DNA of 64,000 bases, from contig NC_089276.1 of NCBI RefSeq assembly GCF_963678975.1, positions 18,605,272 to 18,669,271 on the forward strand, given 5' to 3'. Source of the DNA: Dysidea avara. Taxonomy: Eukaryota > Porifera > Demospongiae > Dictyoceratida > Dysideidae. Below, piece after piece: positions 28,886 to 41,807 of the stretch. The position numbers were made by a program, and so were the translations under genes. Numbering within the stretch: the first letter of the stretch is position 1; each line of letters starts with the position of its first letter. The notes beneath the pieces are model-generated. The model was given only the letters and a program-made list of their open reading frames with translations, did no database searches and had not been told where the DNA came from.

Positions 28886-31800
28886 ATGGAGAGATGGAAG
28901 GTAAGAGTTGCTATTGCCACTGGAGCATCCGCTGGAATAGGATACGAACTATCGAAGAGACTAGTTCAACTCGGAGTAGTGTGCTAGAAACATCGCAGCC
29001 ATTGAGGTGAGGAAAGGGCTAATAGATCTGGTGTACTATTACGAAGCCCACACAGAGCTTATCTCAGGAGCTAAGTACATCAGGAGGCAAGCTGGTAGCC
29101 ATGAAGTGTGATGTTAGAAAGGAGGAAGACATCTTGTCTGTGATAAGTGCAGTAAAGTCACAGTTTGGAGGAGCAGACATCTGTGTCAACAATGCTGGAC
29201 TGGCTAATAATGCTCCATTGTTATCCGGTACTACTGAAAAGTGGAGAGAAATGATGGAGGTGAGAGTTAAGTAATGCACAGATTAGGACACTGGGACACT
29301 ATAATGCTGACCCACGTTCACTGACCTGGGTAGCAATCCGGATATAGTTAAAACCAAGGCATGTGCCAAGAGCTACATTTTGGATGCTCCACTAGCAAAT
29401 TAAACGGATAGCTGTATGATTTATGATTAACAATCAGTGGGCGTAGCTCAGTGATCTTTGTGTAAAGTATATAGTTATAAGCCATAGTTTGGACCCTATA
29501 ATTTCAACACACCATCTGCTTGACGTTGCTTCAACCGGACATGTGCCTTTTGGCTTACCGCAGTACGTACAATGCATTCTTCATGGACTGACCAGTGTCC
29601 TCCTTTCTGTCCCATTCATCTTTGCTGATAGCGAAAGGTGTCGATTTGGCAGTAGCGAGTGATGGCTTCCCTTCGCAACGGAAGTCGTCTGTATTTTCAT
29701 AGTGGCTACTTTGATTGCAGAGGTATTTTTTTGAGCAGTTCCTGATTTGTACTGCTGTGTAACAGGTTGAACATAGCTAAAAACGGATACTTCACTTTTC
29801 GGACAATAATTGATATAGCTGGGGCGCTCGGTGCCATTTCTTTCTTTTGATGCAGTATGCGTGGGTTCACCAGTCATAATAATTATTGTTTACAAAAAGT
29901 TAACTAACAAGTACATAAAAATTTTGGAATTTTCAAATAAGAGTAGGGACCATTGCACATTGATAAAAGTACTAAAACAAGCTGGAGTAATGCATGATAT
30001 TAAATCATAGTAAGACAATAAGAAGTGTTATATCCCTATTGTGCATTTCTGTTATGGTACCTTGAGCACAGTAGGGATATAACACTTCTTATTGTTTTAC
30101 TGTGATTGTGCTTGTTTCAGTACTTTTTATCGATATGTGCTATGGTCCCTACTCTAGTTAAAAATTCCAAATTGTACTTGTGTGAAACACAGTCTAGTCT
30201 GTGGATCTGACCCAGATTAGATCACATGTGAAATGACTGACAATATGGAATTGTATTAACACATTGTAGTCTTATAAGGGATGTCTTACTGCTCACTTCG
30301 GTTTGTGCACCAAATAATAATTGATTAGTGGGCGTGCTCCAACAGGTGGCAAGGAACAAGGATTTTTACATATCTACAGTCTGCAACGTAAAATGGGTGT
30401 GGCTCCTTGTTTGCCTAAGACTGTGATGTGTTAATAGATTTCCTAATTAATTAATTAATTTCAAATCTGGGTCAGACCTGGATGTCCTATAAAGCGGCAG
30501 ATTACCCGACAAAATTTGACCAAGATGACTTCAACAACATTTAGTGGTTGATACTCAAAGAGTTTGATCAAGAAATTTTGATGACTTCAAATTAATTGAT
30601 ACTGAGGTCAGAAAGCCTTGTGACATTTGGGTTTTCAGGCCAAAAATATTACCCAAAAACCAGCTTTACAATACCATCCTGGTGCCTTGACAGTGTGGTA
30701 TAACCCAGCCCAAGTGCCTTCGGTACGACCCTAAATGCTTCCAAAAGGCCGATATCAACAATGAAAAAATTTGATGTCATAATTGACTAAATGGTCGTGT
30801 TAGTATGGGGGCTTCAGAGACTTTGGCACACAGCAGTGGCATAGTCAGGAAAATTTTTTACCGAGGCAATGTTTATACATTGAAACCACTCAGGCCCTTA
30901 GTAGCACTCTCACTGTGTTCGGGGAGATTCCTCCAGGGTTACTAAATCACATGAAATTGGTTTCCTTGGTTTTGGTGTTAAACTGTTGTTTCATTTGAAT
31001 CATTAAATATTTTTCAATAAAATTGACATATGAATAAATCAGTCCTGGGTTCTAAGCTGGGGGCTTTCAACAGATATTTCAACAGATAAAGATGGTCTCA
31101 AATCTGCTTGCTGAGCTTCCCTCCATCTTATATTTATATTTAGACTCATGATCAGGTGATACTGAGCATTAAATGAAAGTTGTAGTTGAGCTTTGTTTAA
31201 TTGCACAATTTAATTGTTTACCCATTATCTACATATTAATTCTCGAACACCCACGTACATGTATTTCAAGCACTGTTCCGTCATTCTTGGTCAGATTCCA
31301 ATCTCATTGGTACCATTGTAATCTACAACTAGTATAATAAAAATTTTAAATTGTGACCATCTCAGCAAAAACCCGACTTGTTCTCACAAGCATGCGTATT
31401 GAAAAAATCGAAATTTAAAAATTCGTAAAATTACAAGAAAAATAACTAAGCAAGTTTTTATCGGACCAGTACTCGAAGGAGAAAGACTCAAATCGATTAA
31501 AACTATATACCATCGTATTCGCCTGTTCATGGAGAGTTTGAAAAGCTTTGTTTCATTTCTCTAGCTCCAATGGTATGCATGTCACATGTGTTTGTTTACG
31601 ATGCGGTAAACGTAAACAAGATTGTCATCATTTCTTCCAACAAACCGCCTTCATATCCATATGCGCAAGTATCTATAGAGCTAATACTATACCTTGGCTG
31701 ATGTGCTGATCCATGGTGAACGTTTTAAGCCAAATTGCAACGTTGTAGACTAATCCAAACGGAAGTTATAGCTGCGAATGTAAGCGCCTGTAGTTTATTT

Positions 31801-34800
31801 TCAGTATAGTCGCTGTACAAATCGATTACCTTGCTCTTCCTACTGTCTATCGCTATAATTCCAAAACTACATACCACAGAAGGCTGAAACTTTGGTGGTC
31901 CATTCCTTGGACACTGCTGATATTGCTGAGTGAATAAAAACATTGTTTTTAATTGTGCGAACAAGTCGGATTTTTGCTGAGACGGTCACAATTTACAAAT
32001 GAAGTAGGGATCCAAGCAATAAAAAGTAATGAAACAAGAGATGAACAATAGTAGCTATTACAGTATTGCTCAGTGGGAAATCCCTAATTTGGCATTGAAC
32101 ACAAAATAATTGTTATACCATTTCAAAGTAGGGATTTCCCACTGAGCTATGCTGTAATAACTACCATTGTTCATCTCTTGTTTCACTACTTTTTATCACT
32201 TGGATCCCTACTTCATTTTTAAATTAATACTTTTTATTATTTAGTTTTTTTTTTTGTTAAAGCATGCAGCTAGCTATAAACATGTGACTGTTCTATTAGG
32301 GTGGCTGCTGTATTAGAGTATCTTGAGTCAGCCTGCAAAGATGTGTGCTTGCCCAAAAAGGGGTGTGGTCATCGTGGTTTCAATCGATTATTAGACTAGA
32401 GTATCTCAAATCAGCCTACCAACTTGAAGGTGTGTGGTCACAAATACAGCTAGCGTAAAAGGGGCGTGGTCTCAATCGATAGATCGATAATACGTAGAAT
32501 AAAGAATGGGCGTGATCTTGTGACCTATCATTGAGTACCAGTACCTCCGTACAGTAATGTAGTCCAAGTGCCTTAAAGAATTTTGCGGTGTCTATTATGC
32601 TGCTTAAACAAAGTGTTGATATGGGAAATTAATGCCTCGATATTGTTTCGTTGGATGAAGAAGACAAGCAGCCTGATTAAAGATAAAGAAAAGACAAGGC
32701 GCACAGGGCGTACAATCGTTGCAACCCCAAAAGGCACATTCCACCAGTGAATTTGTTGTGGCGTAAAATGGTGACTGTGCACTGCTTTGTTTGGACTCTA
32801 GGCTTGTGACTGTGGTCAGTGAGTGAGACAAAATTTTTAGTTTTAACAATTTTTTAAAAAAATTCTATATCCGGCCGCCAGTAAGCATTTTCTTGTTTTT
32901 AACGATGTTAGATGGACTAATATTATTCCGTAAAGGTGATTTTCATCGCGTAAAAAGTTTCTAAGCTGGTTTTTAAAAGGTGGTATTTTTGGAGGTGCAT
33001 GTCGTTTCAGGGGATCCCTACTAAATAGTACTACCATACTGTTTGATAGACAAATTCCATGGCTTTATAGCATATAGAAATAACCATTGCCCCTAGCAAC
33101 CTGAATTTCCAGGTGATAATGTCTGAAGTAACAGCTCCAAATTTTGAAAGGATAGCATATATATGTCATAAGATATGACAATTTGAAATTTGTGGTTTTC
33201 TCATCCATCTCTACATGTATCTGAGAGGGCTACTGTTGCCCCTTTGGGCAATCACAAAAATGAGGTATTTCAATGTATGCAAAAGCCAAAAATTCAAAAG
33301 TACAATTTTACGTAATTTTGTAGGTGTGAATGTCAACTATAATCTCTCCAAGTTTTAAATGATTTAATATTTAGGTTGCTAGGGGCAATGGTAGATTTTT
33401 CATTATTATGAAATTTGTCTATTGAAGGCGAATCTGTCGATCCGGGTTGGGTGGCGATTCGCTAAACTAAGGAAATACCCCCTTTTAACTGCCATTTGCT
33501 AACAGGAGAAGTTACAAATTCCTCTGAAACTCGCTAGACTTTCATAGCATGTAGACAGCCATCTGAGTGTGCCTTTGTTAGACACCCTGCCCTGTAGTTG
33601 CCCAGACTGAGGAAAAGTAAAAATTGAAGCCATAAAATTTTCTACACAAACTCCTCCTGGTTTTTTCCCCTAATCATTCAAACTCGCTCCACATACCTCC
33701 CATCCAAATCAACGTGTCAAAATGTGGTTTTCGTGCCTATCCGTACTTGCTAACCTTGAGTATGGGAGCAATTCTCTTAAAAATCGCCATTATAAGTTTA
33801 AAGAATAGGTTCAGACTTATGACATCATTATCTAAAAGCTTAAAATATAATGGGACAATTACTTTTTTACTATTTAGCTAATCACATCAAAGAGTTTGAT
33901 CATGTAATCTAGTGTGTACAATATCATCTGTCAGTCACACCCACCAGTATTATAAAAGGGAGAATTCTTAAGTAGGCGTGTGAAGATTTTTGCCTCCCAC
34001 TACTTACCGTAAAACACGTACAAAATATTGCCAGCACAAATAAAAGGACAAGATTTTGCTATCACATCTCTGCCTGACACCATTGTGAGCAATGAAGAAT
34101 GGAAGATTACACTCATAGAACGCACATTTACCTTACCAGGTAACGAATCATGGATGAGATCATGAAATTGCCATTACAGTTTTCAATGTTGGGAGATACA
34201 TTTTCACCCCCTGATTAACTCTACAGGGACAGCTGAAACTTGCACTTCTCTGACGCTAGAAGCTCTAATCTATTTAACTACTCTAATAGAACATACATCT
34301 ACCCTAATAGAACACACACACGACCCCTAATTGAGAAACCACTCTTCATATGAAGGATTCTCTTGGGCTATGCTGATACCTTTCTTCTGAAAGCAACTAT
34401 CAAAAATAACTAACATTATATAAATATGTTTACCTTCTTGCTACAGCCAATTAATTTGAGTACTTACATAATTATATACATGCAACAACAACAGTACCAT
34501 GAAAAAACAGAAACTCCAATTCAGTTACTCTAATAGAACACACACTGATAACAACATCTAAAATGGTCATTATAAACCACTCTATGTGAACATACAAGTT
34601 GAATTCAACCATTAGTGATGGAAACTGATTATGCCTATGAGTAATCCATGCCAAGGCAAGCCTCATATCACACTCAAGACAGTTTGCTCATGCAACACCA
34701 TCATCCAAATGAAGTAGCATTTTTTCAAGAACCCGTAACTTTATGAATGGACACATCTTGATATGAGGACTGTGTATAGATGTTTAGGAATGTAGGTCTC

Positions 34801-37800
34801 TGTGTATGTGGCATTTTAAAGAGCCTGTAACTGGAACACATGCATCTTGATATACCATCTTCAAGAGTACTGCACAGATGCTCAGGCAGAGCAGAAATTC
34901 CAGTGCACAAGGCCAACTGACATAAACAAAACTATGATATCAGTCACTATTTATGTGCCAGGTCATGTTGGTGTGCAACATAGGGGTGGATCCAGGAGCT
35001 GGCAAAGGGAGGGGCACAAACAGGCTAAGTTGTAGGTGGTTGGGGAGAGCAGATCATTTGTTAGTTGTTGTATTTTTGAAGCAGCAGATAATCACCTCTT
35101 TGTAGTGTCTCACTGTTGATTTTTGCTTTGCAGATGGTTTTGAAATCTTAAAAGCTGTATGAATGTCTTGAACACGAAACACCAGCAACACGATAATTAT
35201 TTTAGAGGCGCTTAATATGCACAAAGGTGCTGGGTGACAGTTTGACAGCAGTTTCGACTTTGATTTCAGGTGAGTTTGCATATTTTTCATGAGTTAAAAA
35301 TAGATTTTGGCCTATTAAGGTTTAGTATTTCTTCTCAAAAGAAGTAAGCTATGATTCCTACACAAGGGATGACATTTGCCCCAAATTCCCCATCCTGGAT
35401 CCGCCATTGCAACACACCTTTGAAGAAACTATACGTGCACATCAGTAGCTATGCCAAAATCATGTCTTTGTTAGTATGTAATATCAAGAGTTTATAATGG
35501 TGTAGGGAGAGTGTCAAACTTTGCTATGCCCTGTGAAATATGAGCCCGTAAAGTCCTATGGCATTGTTCAAATGACTCCGTGATTTGTGTTGATTAGTGA
35601 CTAGTTATAAGTACAGTAGGCGCACACACATATACTGAGAGACTGAAGCTACAAAGTGAAAGAACAGTGTACTCGAGAAAAGTATGGCACAATGCACTGA
35701 GGAACTCGGTACAAAGAGAAAGACACGGCCAACTAACCTGGAAAGCCATAGATATCAACTTTCCGTGTGACGTCTTAATCATGCCTCGACAGTTCTGATA
35801 GTGAAGTGACACTTCTAGATGGGGTTTTGGCCATAGGGATTCAATATGGACTACCCGACCAAACTAAGAAAGTGTTAAATAATCTGGGAAATCAACAGCG
35901 GTCAAATTTACAAGAGGACACAAAGGTATGCAGGCTACTTCACGGGCTTATTTTTTATTGGAGTTTGATACTCTCCCTATCACATTATAAACTCTAATAT
36001 GTAGCAATGTTATTACTCTTCTATCAATTGTAATGTTCAAATGTAAGTGTATTTACACAATAGCACATTACAACTGTCTTAGTATCAAGCGTTTTTTGTG
36101 CAGGTACAACTAGTTATGTATAAGTAAATTCCCAGTCTCAAATATAAGCCCTATAAATTTAAAGGTCGATTGGGTAGGAAAAAATAAAAGCCCATGGCAG
36201 GGAGTTTATTATTTTGAGTATGGATAAAATACTAACAGTTTAATATTTACTTTTCAGGTGAATGTCCTTGGACTATGTATTATGACTAGAGAGTTTATCA
36301 AACAACTCAGGGAGAGAAATGTGGACGATGGACATGTGTTCTTTATAAACAGGTTTGTGTTGGTGTATCATACCGTACTGTATATCAGGAGTTTGGGTTT
36401 TTCTGGCCACCCAAAAACCAGCTTCACAATACCATCCTAGTGCCTTGGCATTATTAGTTAGGTGGTATAACCAAGTCCAAAAGTGCCTTTAGTACGACTC
36501 TAAATACTTCCAATAAATTGCTACAAAATTTTAAAATTAACTTTATTCAATAAAATTTTCTGCTGACTGACTAACTGCCTGTCTGCCTGATGCCTTCAGA
36601 TAAGTGTAACTCGATAATGGCTATGGCTACAGGCTTGACATTTTCACAGTTCAATGTTGTTTCAGCCTGACAGGTGCCTTTTGGCATACCACAGTATGTA
36701 CAATGTACGCATCATGGACTTATCTTTGTCCTCCATTGTGTCTCATATCTTTTTGCTGACAGCCCAAAGTGTCGATAAATCGTAAACATATAAGTACCGT
36801 ATTCTTCGTATAAAAACCACATACACCTGGTCCTAAATAAAGACCAGGGGTGCTACCTTAATACAAGGGATGGTACAAGATTACAATAGCGTAATTTGTA
36901 GAACAAGCCTTACTACATCTACTGAAACCCGTGAATTGTCAAAAGTATGTCAATAGCAGCTGCTACAAGAAGCAATAAGATTTTTCAGCTGGTTCAAGAA
37001 TGGATTATAAGAAATAAATGTCCCCGGGCTTTGACGGAATCATGGGTATAGGGATAAAATGTCCACTGGTATATCTGCAGGTGTATAGGTAACCCCAATC
37101 AAACTTAAAATTCTTATCATACTTAAGATGGTATTAGGTATTTCACTAGTTATTGTCGATTAAAGAATACTTATGTGTGTAGCCATGTTGTGCAGGGATA
37201 TTTCATAATTGTACGTATATATTACATAACTACTTGGACTAATTGTAATACTTTGTAGAGCATTTCAGTCCTATGTAAGGTATAATGATATTTCTTCTAG
37301 TACGGTTGGACATCATCCAATAGCTTCCTTCGGTGCCTCATTCTATTCAGGCACAAAATTTGCTGTAACTGCACTGACTGAAGGACTAAGGAAGGAATTG
37401 CGGGACATTAAATCTAATATCAAAATCACTGTGAGACATATAATCAATCAATCAATTGTATCACAACTGCTACCATAGGCTGTTTCCCCTGGAATTGTTG
37501 CCACTGAGTTTGCTCCACGTCTAATGAACATGGCCAATCCAAAGGAGGCTGTTAGTACAGCATATGATCAGTTTGGTATTACGGTGAGTACACTGTAATG
37601 TTCATTATCCAGGTGTTGCATAATACCTGGAAATTCATTGGCTAAATTTTTGTTTTATACAAACTTGTATTACACAGTCACAGTATGCTAGTACTGTATC
37701 ATGGTTGAGGTTTGTGTTTTCCCACATGTATATCACTTTATCGTCCTTCACAACAACTTGTTAGGTATAAGTGACATGTTGGAGTGATGGCATTGTGGGC

Positions 37801-40800
37801 ACCATTCATTTCAGGGGGATACCCTACTAAACAGTACTACCATAAAACAAAATTGTTCATAATTTTCTTCTGCTGTTAAAAACCATCATAGAAATATCAT
37901 GTGAAAAATCACCTTCTTCAAATAAAACAAGTTGATACATGTTGTGAGACTCCTAAAAACCAGGTGCCATGCAGCTAGTTAAAACTCATTTGGAATTAAC
38001 CAACTCTATATAACTCTATGTAGCTACAATACATCAGTGGATTTCATAACTCATGAAACTTTCATAAATTTTCAATTACGTTGTTATGCATTTGTTAAGG
38101 AAGCATTTATTAAACAAATCGCTTTTAACAACATGTTATGCACAGAAGTATCCTCTAAACTGTTTTATGATTTAACAATCTTATATTTTCTTGCAAATTC
38201 TTTCAACAAGGCCTCAAAGCTGCTCTTTATTTTTGTTCATGTATGTGGGAGACACGCCCACATTCAACTCAAGGGATAGGCTATCCCTGCTAGTCTACGA
38301 GGCCTGCACTGTTGTTTTTCAGTTGTTAAAACCACTTCAGAGCAAAGTTTACAAGTTTAATACAGACTTCAGTTTGCTTTTACTTCTTACGTGCAAGCTG
38401 CTTTTACCATTGAACTATTTTGCACACAAGGGTAGGTACACACATACGCACGCACACACACACACGCACACACACTTTTACGAAAACAGTGAACCAGGTG
38501 CACACCCACAGCTGGTGACATATGCCTGGTTTAAAAACAACAAGAAAATGCTTACGGGACAAATATTACATTTAGAAAAAATCGCCAAAATCCAATTTTG
38601 GCTTGTCTGCCTGCCTGCGCCTGATCACAGTCAGGCCAAGTGAAACAGCGCATGATATGGCCACCATTTCATGCCATGATAACAAACTCACATGTGGCAA
38701 TTGTCTTTCTGGTTCAGATGAATATCTGTCTTTTGCACTTTCCTTTGCTTTTATCTTCAAACTACATGGTCATCTTCAAAGAAACCATACCAAGGCATTG
38801 ATTTTCTGTATCAACACTTTCATCACAAGGAGCATATTTTATATATTATGTAAGACTCAAAATTGAGCATAATACATGTAAAATTGTAAAGTGTTAATAA
38901 GTCAGGTGGTCTAACAACTTTCTCTAGTTCCATAGTTGAATGGCTGTAGGTAGAAATAAATGACTGGTAGAAGGCTTGTGGATACAGGATGATGGCTGGT
39001 TTTCTATGAAGATGATTACAGAAACAATGTGATCTTTTAAAACATAGTAATGGTGGTGCTTTAGCTCTCCTATTTTGATGTTACAAAACTATGTGAAGTG
39101 CTTATGTTATCGTATAAAGAAAGGGTAGATACCTGTAGCTGCACTTATAAAATGATCACATAGTGGCCACGCCTATGAAAAATCAAATCAATCAGAGCAC
39201 AGCAATCACGACCCTTAATGATGTAGCAAGACCTCACCCTTTAATCTATTCCGTAGATCACTCAAGATAAGCAATGATATCACAATGCGCACAGCCACAC
39301 ATGTACAGTGGAACCCCTCTAAGACGGATACCATTGGGGAAATGAAATATGCCTTTTATATGGAGGTGTCCTTATTTAACGGTTTTCTAACATTTTAAAA
39401 TTATCAGTTTTAATGCATGAGACTAGAGACCAAGTGGTGGAGCAAGATGGGTTATGATACCATGTGCACTAGATATGAACAGTTTAATAGCAACAGAAGT
39501 GATGTTATTAAGCAGGTTTCCGATGGTGTGTGGCCTCTGCTACACTATCCAGACAATTATGCACCACAAAAATTTATACATGCTCCCATTAAGACTTGTC
39601 CAGATTACTCCATATTTGATTAGATGGTTGGCTATACAGATTATGTAGTTTATCCTGTAGTGCAGTTTATTCTTTAAAGTGCACCAGCTACTATTTTCAG
39701 AAGACCTGGATAGAACATTAACAGATAATTATGCATTCATATGGCTTCTTGTAACTTCAGTGCTTTGTCTCACACTTTGTAGAATATGCAATAGCCACAG
39801 AGACAATGCTTTCTACATTAAATGATGTAATTTGATTGATTGTTGTTAACTGGCAATGAACCTTTATTGTTTGCGTCCGTGATTAGTGAGGTGTTGTACT
39901 GTAGTGCTTGCCATGTCTGGGAATTGTGCAGTGTCCGGTTCATGGAATAGAGAGGTGTCCGCTATTGAGGGGGCATTAATACACACAGGTATTGGAAATT
40001 GCATTTGGGACTTTATTAATTGTCCGTTATAAAGAGGCTGTCTGCCATTCAGGGGTGTCCGTTAAGAGGGGTTCCTGTATATCATTACTATGCTATAGCA
40101 AAAAAAATAGTTAACAAAGTAAAATAGGGTTTAAGTAATAAAAATCAGTGAAACAATATATGTGACCGGGCCTGCGAAAACAGGGCATGTGGGCACAAAC
40201 TACACCCAGTCACACTACAGGTCATATCTCAGTATTGGAACAGTATATTTGCATTCTGTAACTTGCCATATAAAGCCAATTCAACGCTTCCTAAGACCTG
40301 AAAATTGCATTGCCATAGCATAATGGTATACAAAGTTATGTGTGATGGAAGTTTGAAAAAGTAGGCAAAAATCATGTGCCCATATGCCCTATTTTTGCAG
40401 GCCCAGTCACATATATGAAACAAGTCCCCATTATACAGCACTACCATACTGTATGATAAACAAGTACAAGGAAATGTTACAGTGTTTAATTTGTATAGGT
40501 GCTTCAGCCAGAAGATATTGCCAACTGTGTTTTGTATGCTCTATCAACTCCTCCCAGGATGCAGGTATAAACATCAGTCATTGTTTGTATTGTATGTGCA
40601 TGACAAGTACTCACGGGGTCACGGGGTAGGCGGATCCAGGTGGGTTTCTGTGGTTTCGACAAACCCCCTTTTAAATTTAGCTCAGTGACAGTCTAACTAG
40701 TTCGTTATTGTTGTATTGACAATTTGTCATAGCAAACAACCGTATATCACCGTGTTTCAGTAACATGCATGCAAATTGCATTTAACTAACACCATTTATA

Positions 40801-41541
40801 CCATCAGCAACACTTCACTTTCTCACCGCATTAAAAATGATCGAGATACTCTAATAGAGCAATCAAAGCTACATATACAGTTTAGTCACAACTTTTGCCC
40901 TATAGTTAGCTATAGCAATAATGCGTTAGACTTATTGTAATTGTGGCCTAAAATCCAATTTCAGAGCTTCTAAATCTCAAAAATAACTTCAGATGCTTCA
41001 GCTATACAAAATCCCATTTTTTTTAAATCCTAGATTTGCCACTCTACACTGTACACTACAGATTCCCAGACGGAAAACAGATGTATTAATTATATTCTGG
41101 TCTCTACATATGTTGCTGGGCCTTCCAAATCTGACTTGTTAGTACCAGTAGTGTACTGAGATTACATTACAAATTGACAGCTACATTCGTACACTGACAG
41201 GTTCCTTGCTTCTACCAGGGCTGCTTTTGTGCAAAGTTGTAAAACATGTGAATGGCAGTCTGAGGTATTCCCATGCCTGAGCAGGTATGGTTGGTACAAA
41301 GGGTCTGTGGTCTTGGGTAACTGCTGCACTCTGCTTGTAATATTTTCAGCCATCAGTGGCTCCACTGGGGCTGGTTTTTTGCCTTGTGGGTCTTACACAT
41401 CCATTAATGATAGCTTAAATACTAAAGTGTACAATCTTCTGTGCATAAACAAGTCAGCTTCTTTCAGATCCAGTTGCATATTATTATATTTATCTATTAC
41501 AGATTCATGACATTTTGGTGCGGCTGACACAGCAGGCATGA
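28886..41541 (+). CDS. DHRS11: DHRS11-like short-chain dehydrogenase/reductase, with a frame break in exon 1
   Basis: Seven exons: 28886-29006, 29056-29259, 36258-36352, 37301-37430, 37479-37583, 40499-40564 and 41503-41541. The start MERWKVRVAIATGASAGIG matches the vertebrate MERWRDRLALVTGASGGIG. Further landmarks are CVNNAGLA, RERNVDDGH, FYSGTKFAVTALTEGLR (catalytic Tyr and Lys), AVSPGIVATEFA and VQIHDILVRLTQQA. DHRS11 is a cytosolic NADP(H)-dependent keto-steroid/carbonyl reductase. Exon 1 has 121 nt where the phase needs a multiple of three: the frame hits TAG at 28984, yet CARNIAAIE continues one frame over. That fits a 5-bp deletion where VVGCAR is expected. All other exons are open with good splice sites, so this is either a recent loss, an allele or an assembly error. 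Confidence 0.85.
29530..29880 (-). repeat. Dispersed-repeat fragment in DHRS11 intron 2
   Basis: Resembles 36655-36780 and 23155-23310 (GTGCCTTTTGGC, ACAATGCATTCTTCATGGAC, AAAGGTGTCGATTTGGCAG). The open frame here is chance. Confidence 0.5.
29908..30182. mobile_element. Foldback element 1
   Basis: Two arms of roughly 110 nt face each other: GAGTAGGGACCATTGCACAT at 29941 and its complement ending at 30154, with inner arms meeting around GTTATATCCCTA. Flanking ACAAGTACA/TGTACTTGT extends the pairing. No coding sequence. Ends resemble foldback element 2 at 31999 (GTAGGGA-CC). Confidence 0.8.
31347..31995. mobile_element. TIR element with 37-bp ends, copy 1
   Basis: Terminal repeats about 37 bp long with two mismatches: TAAATTGTGACCATCTCAGC at the left and its complement at the right, both continuing to CCGACTTGTTC. 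The interior has no transposase. A reverse, 3'-intact copy lies at about 54660-55312 (shared words ACTACAGGTGCTTACATTCG, GCCATAACTTC). No clear target duplication seen. Confidence 0.8.
31999..32216. mobile_element. Foldback element 2
   Basis: Nearly perfect arms of about 87 nt: ATGAAGTAGGGATCCAAG at 31999 pairs with sequence ending at 32216, and inner CTCAGTGGGAAATCCCTA pairs across a loop of about 40 nt. It directly abuts the TIR element on its left. Confidence 0.85.
33046..33422. mobile_element. TIR MITE in DHRS11 intron 2
   Basis: Ends read ATAGACAAATT and AATTTGTCTAT. Inner inverted words are CATTGCCCCTAGCAACCT and AGGTTGCTAGGGGCAATG, giving a long gapped TIR. Non-coding, 377 bp. Confidence 0.75.
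33423..34970. other. DHRS11 intron 2 sequence without assigned features
   Basis: Contains several TACTCTAATAGAACA-type dispersed motifs (34281, 34306, 34528). No exon, RNA gene or clear element end recognised. Confidence 0.4.
34981..35407. mobile_element. MITE with GGATCCAGG ends, copy 1, 7-bp target duplication
   Basis: Starts TAGGGGTGGATCCAGG and ends CCTGGATCCGCCAT (inverted). Flanks repeat TGCAACA exactly (34974-34980 and 35408-35414). The GGCGGATCCAGG-type end is common in hAT-like MITEs. A second copy is at 49429-49827. Confidence 0.85.
36405..36780 (+). repeat. Copy of the dispersed medium-length repeat in DHRS11 intron 3
   Basis: Best-preserved forward copy: ACCAGCTTCACAATACCATC, CAATAAATTGCTACAAAATT, TAACTCGATAATGGCTATGG, TGGCATACCACAGTATGTAC. 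See also 18640, 22880, 29530 and 30630. Confidence 0.65.
37584..39300. other. DHRS11 intron 5, left part
   Basis: AT-rich intron with a short CA-rich run near 38440-38475 (ACACACACACGCACACACAC). No exon or element end that I can support. Confidence 0.4.
39306..40077. mobile_element. Tigger/pogo-type MITE with TA target duplication
   Basis: Left end CAGTGGAACCCCTCTAA and right end (complement) CAGGAACCCCTCTTAA, bordered by TA on both sides (39304-39305 and 40078-40079). These are classic Tc1/mariner Tigger-pogo ends. Inner words TCCGTTATAAAGAGG/CCTTTTATATGGAGG extend the symmetry. No transposase frame, so non-autonomous. Confidence 0.85.
40157..40415. mobile_element. TIR MITE, TATATGTGACC family, copy 1
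   Basis: Ends TATATGTGACCGGGCCTGC and its near-complement GCAGGCCCAGTCACATATA. Inner GGGCATGTGGGCAC and GTGCCCATATGCCC also pair. A relative with the same outer 10 bp is at 57591-57847. Confidence 0.8.
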
Positions 41542-41716
41542 AGTGGATATGGATAGAGAATCTTATATGCTATTGTGTGTTGTGTTACTTTGATTGGTAT
41601 ATAAATCCTTCAGCATTGTTAGGAGTGTTTTGAACTATGCAGTAAAAACTGCAGGCCTGCAGGCAAACTGCAGGTAATTATAATTATAAGTGATTTTTTT
41701 TTTTCAGAAACAGTTT

Positions 41717-41722
41717 AATAAA
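41717..41722 (+). terminator. Poly(A) signal of the DHRS11-like gene
   Basis: AATAAA 176 nt past the stop codon at 41541, the first such hexamer downstream. Confidence 0.5.
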
Positions 41723-41807
41723 GTTACATCTATTTCCACTGTACAACAATGATGTATGCAGTGAGCTCAGATTTTCCTATGCCATTGTTGTAAGGAAAGG
41801 ATAACTG

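Noticed and set aside
29581-29877. 98-residue frame inside DHRS11 intron 2
   Set aside because: Falls in the dispersed repeat family; other copies do not keep the frame.
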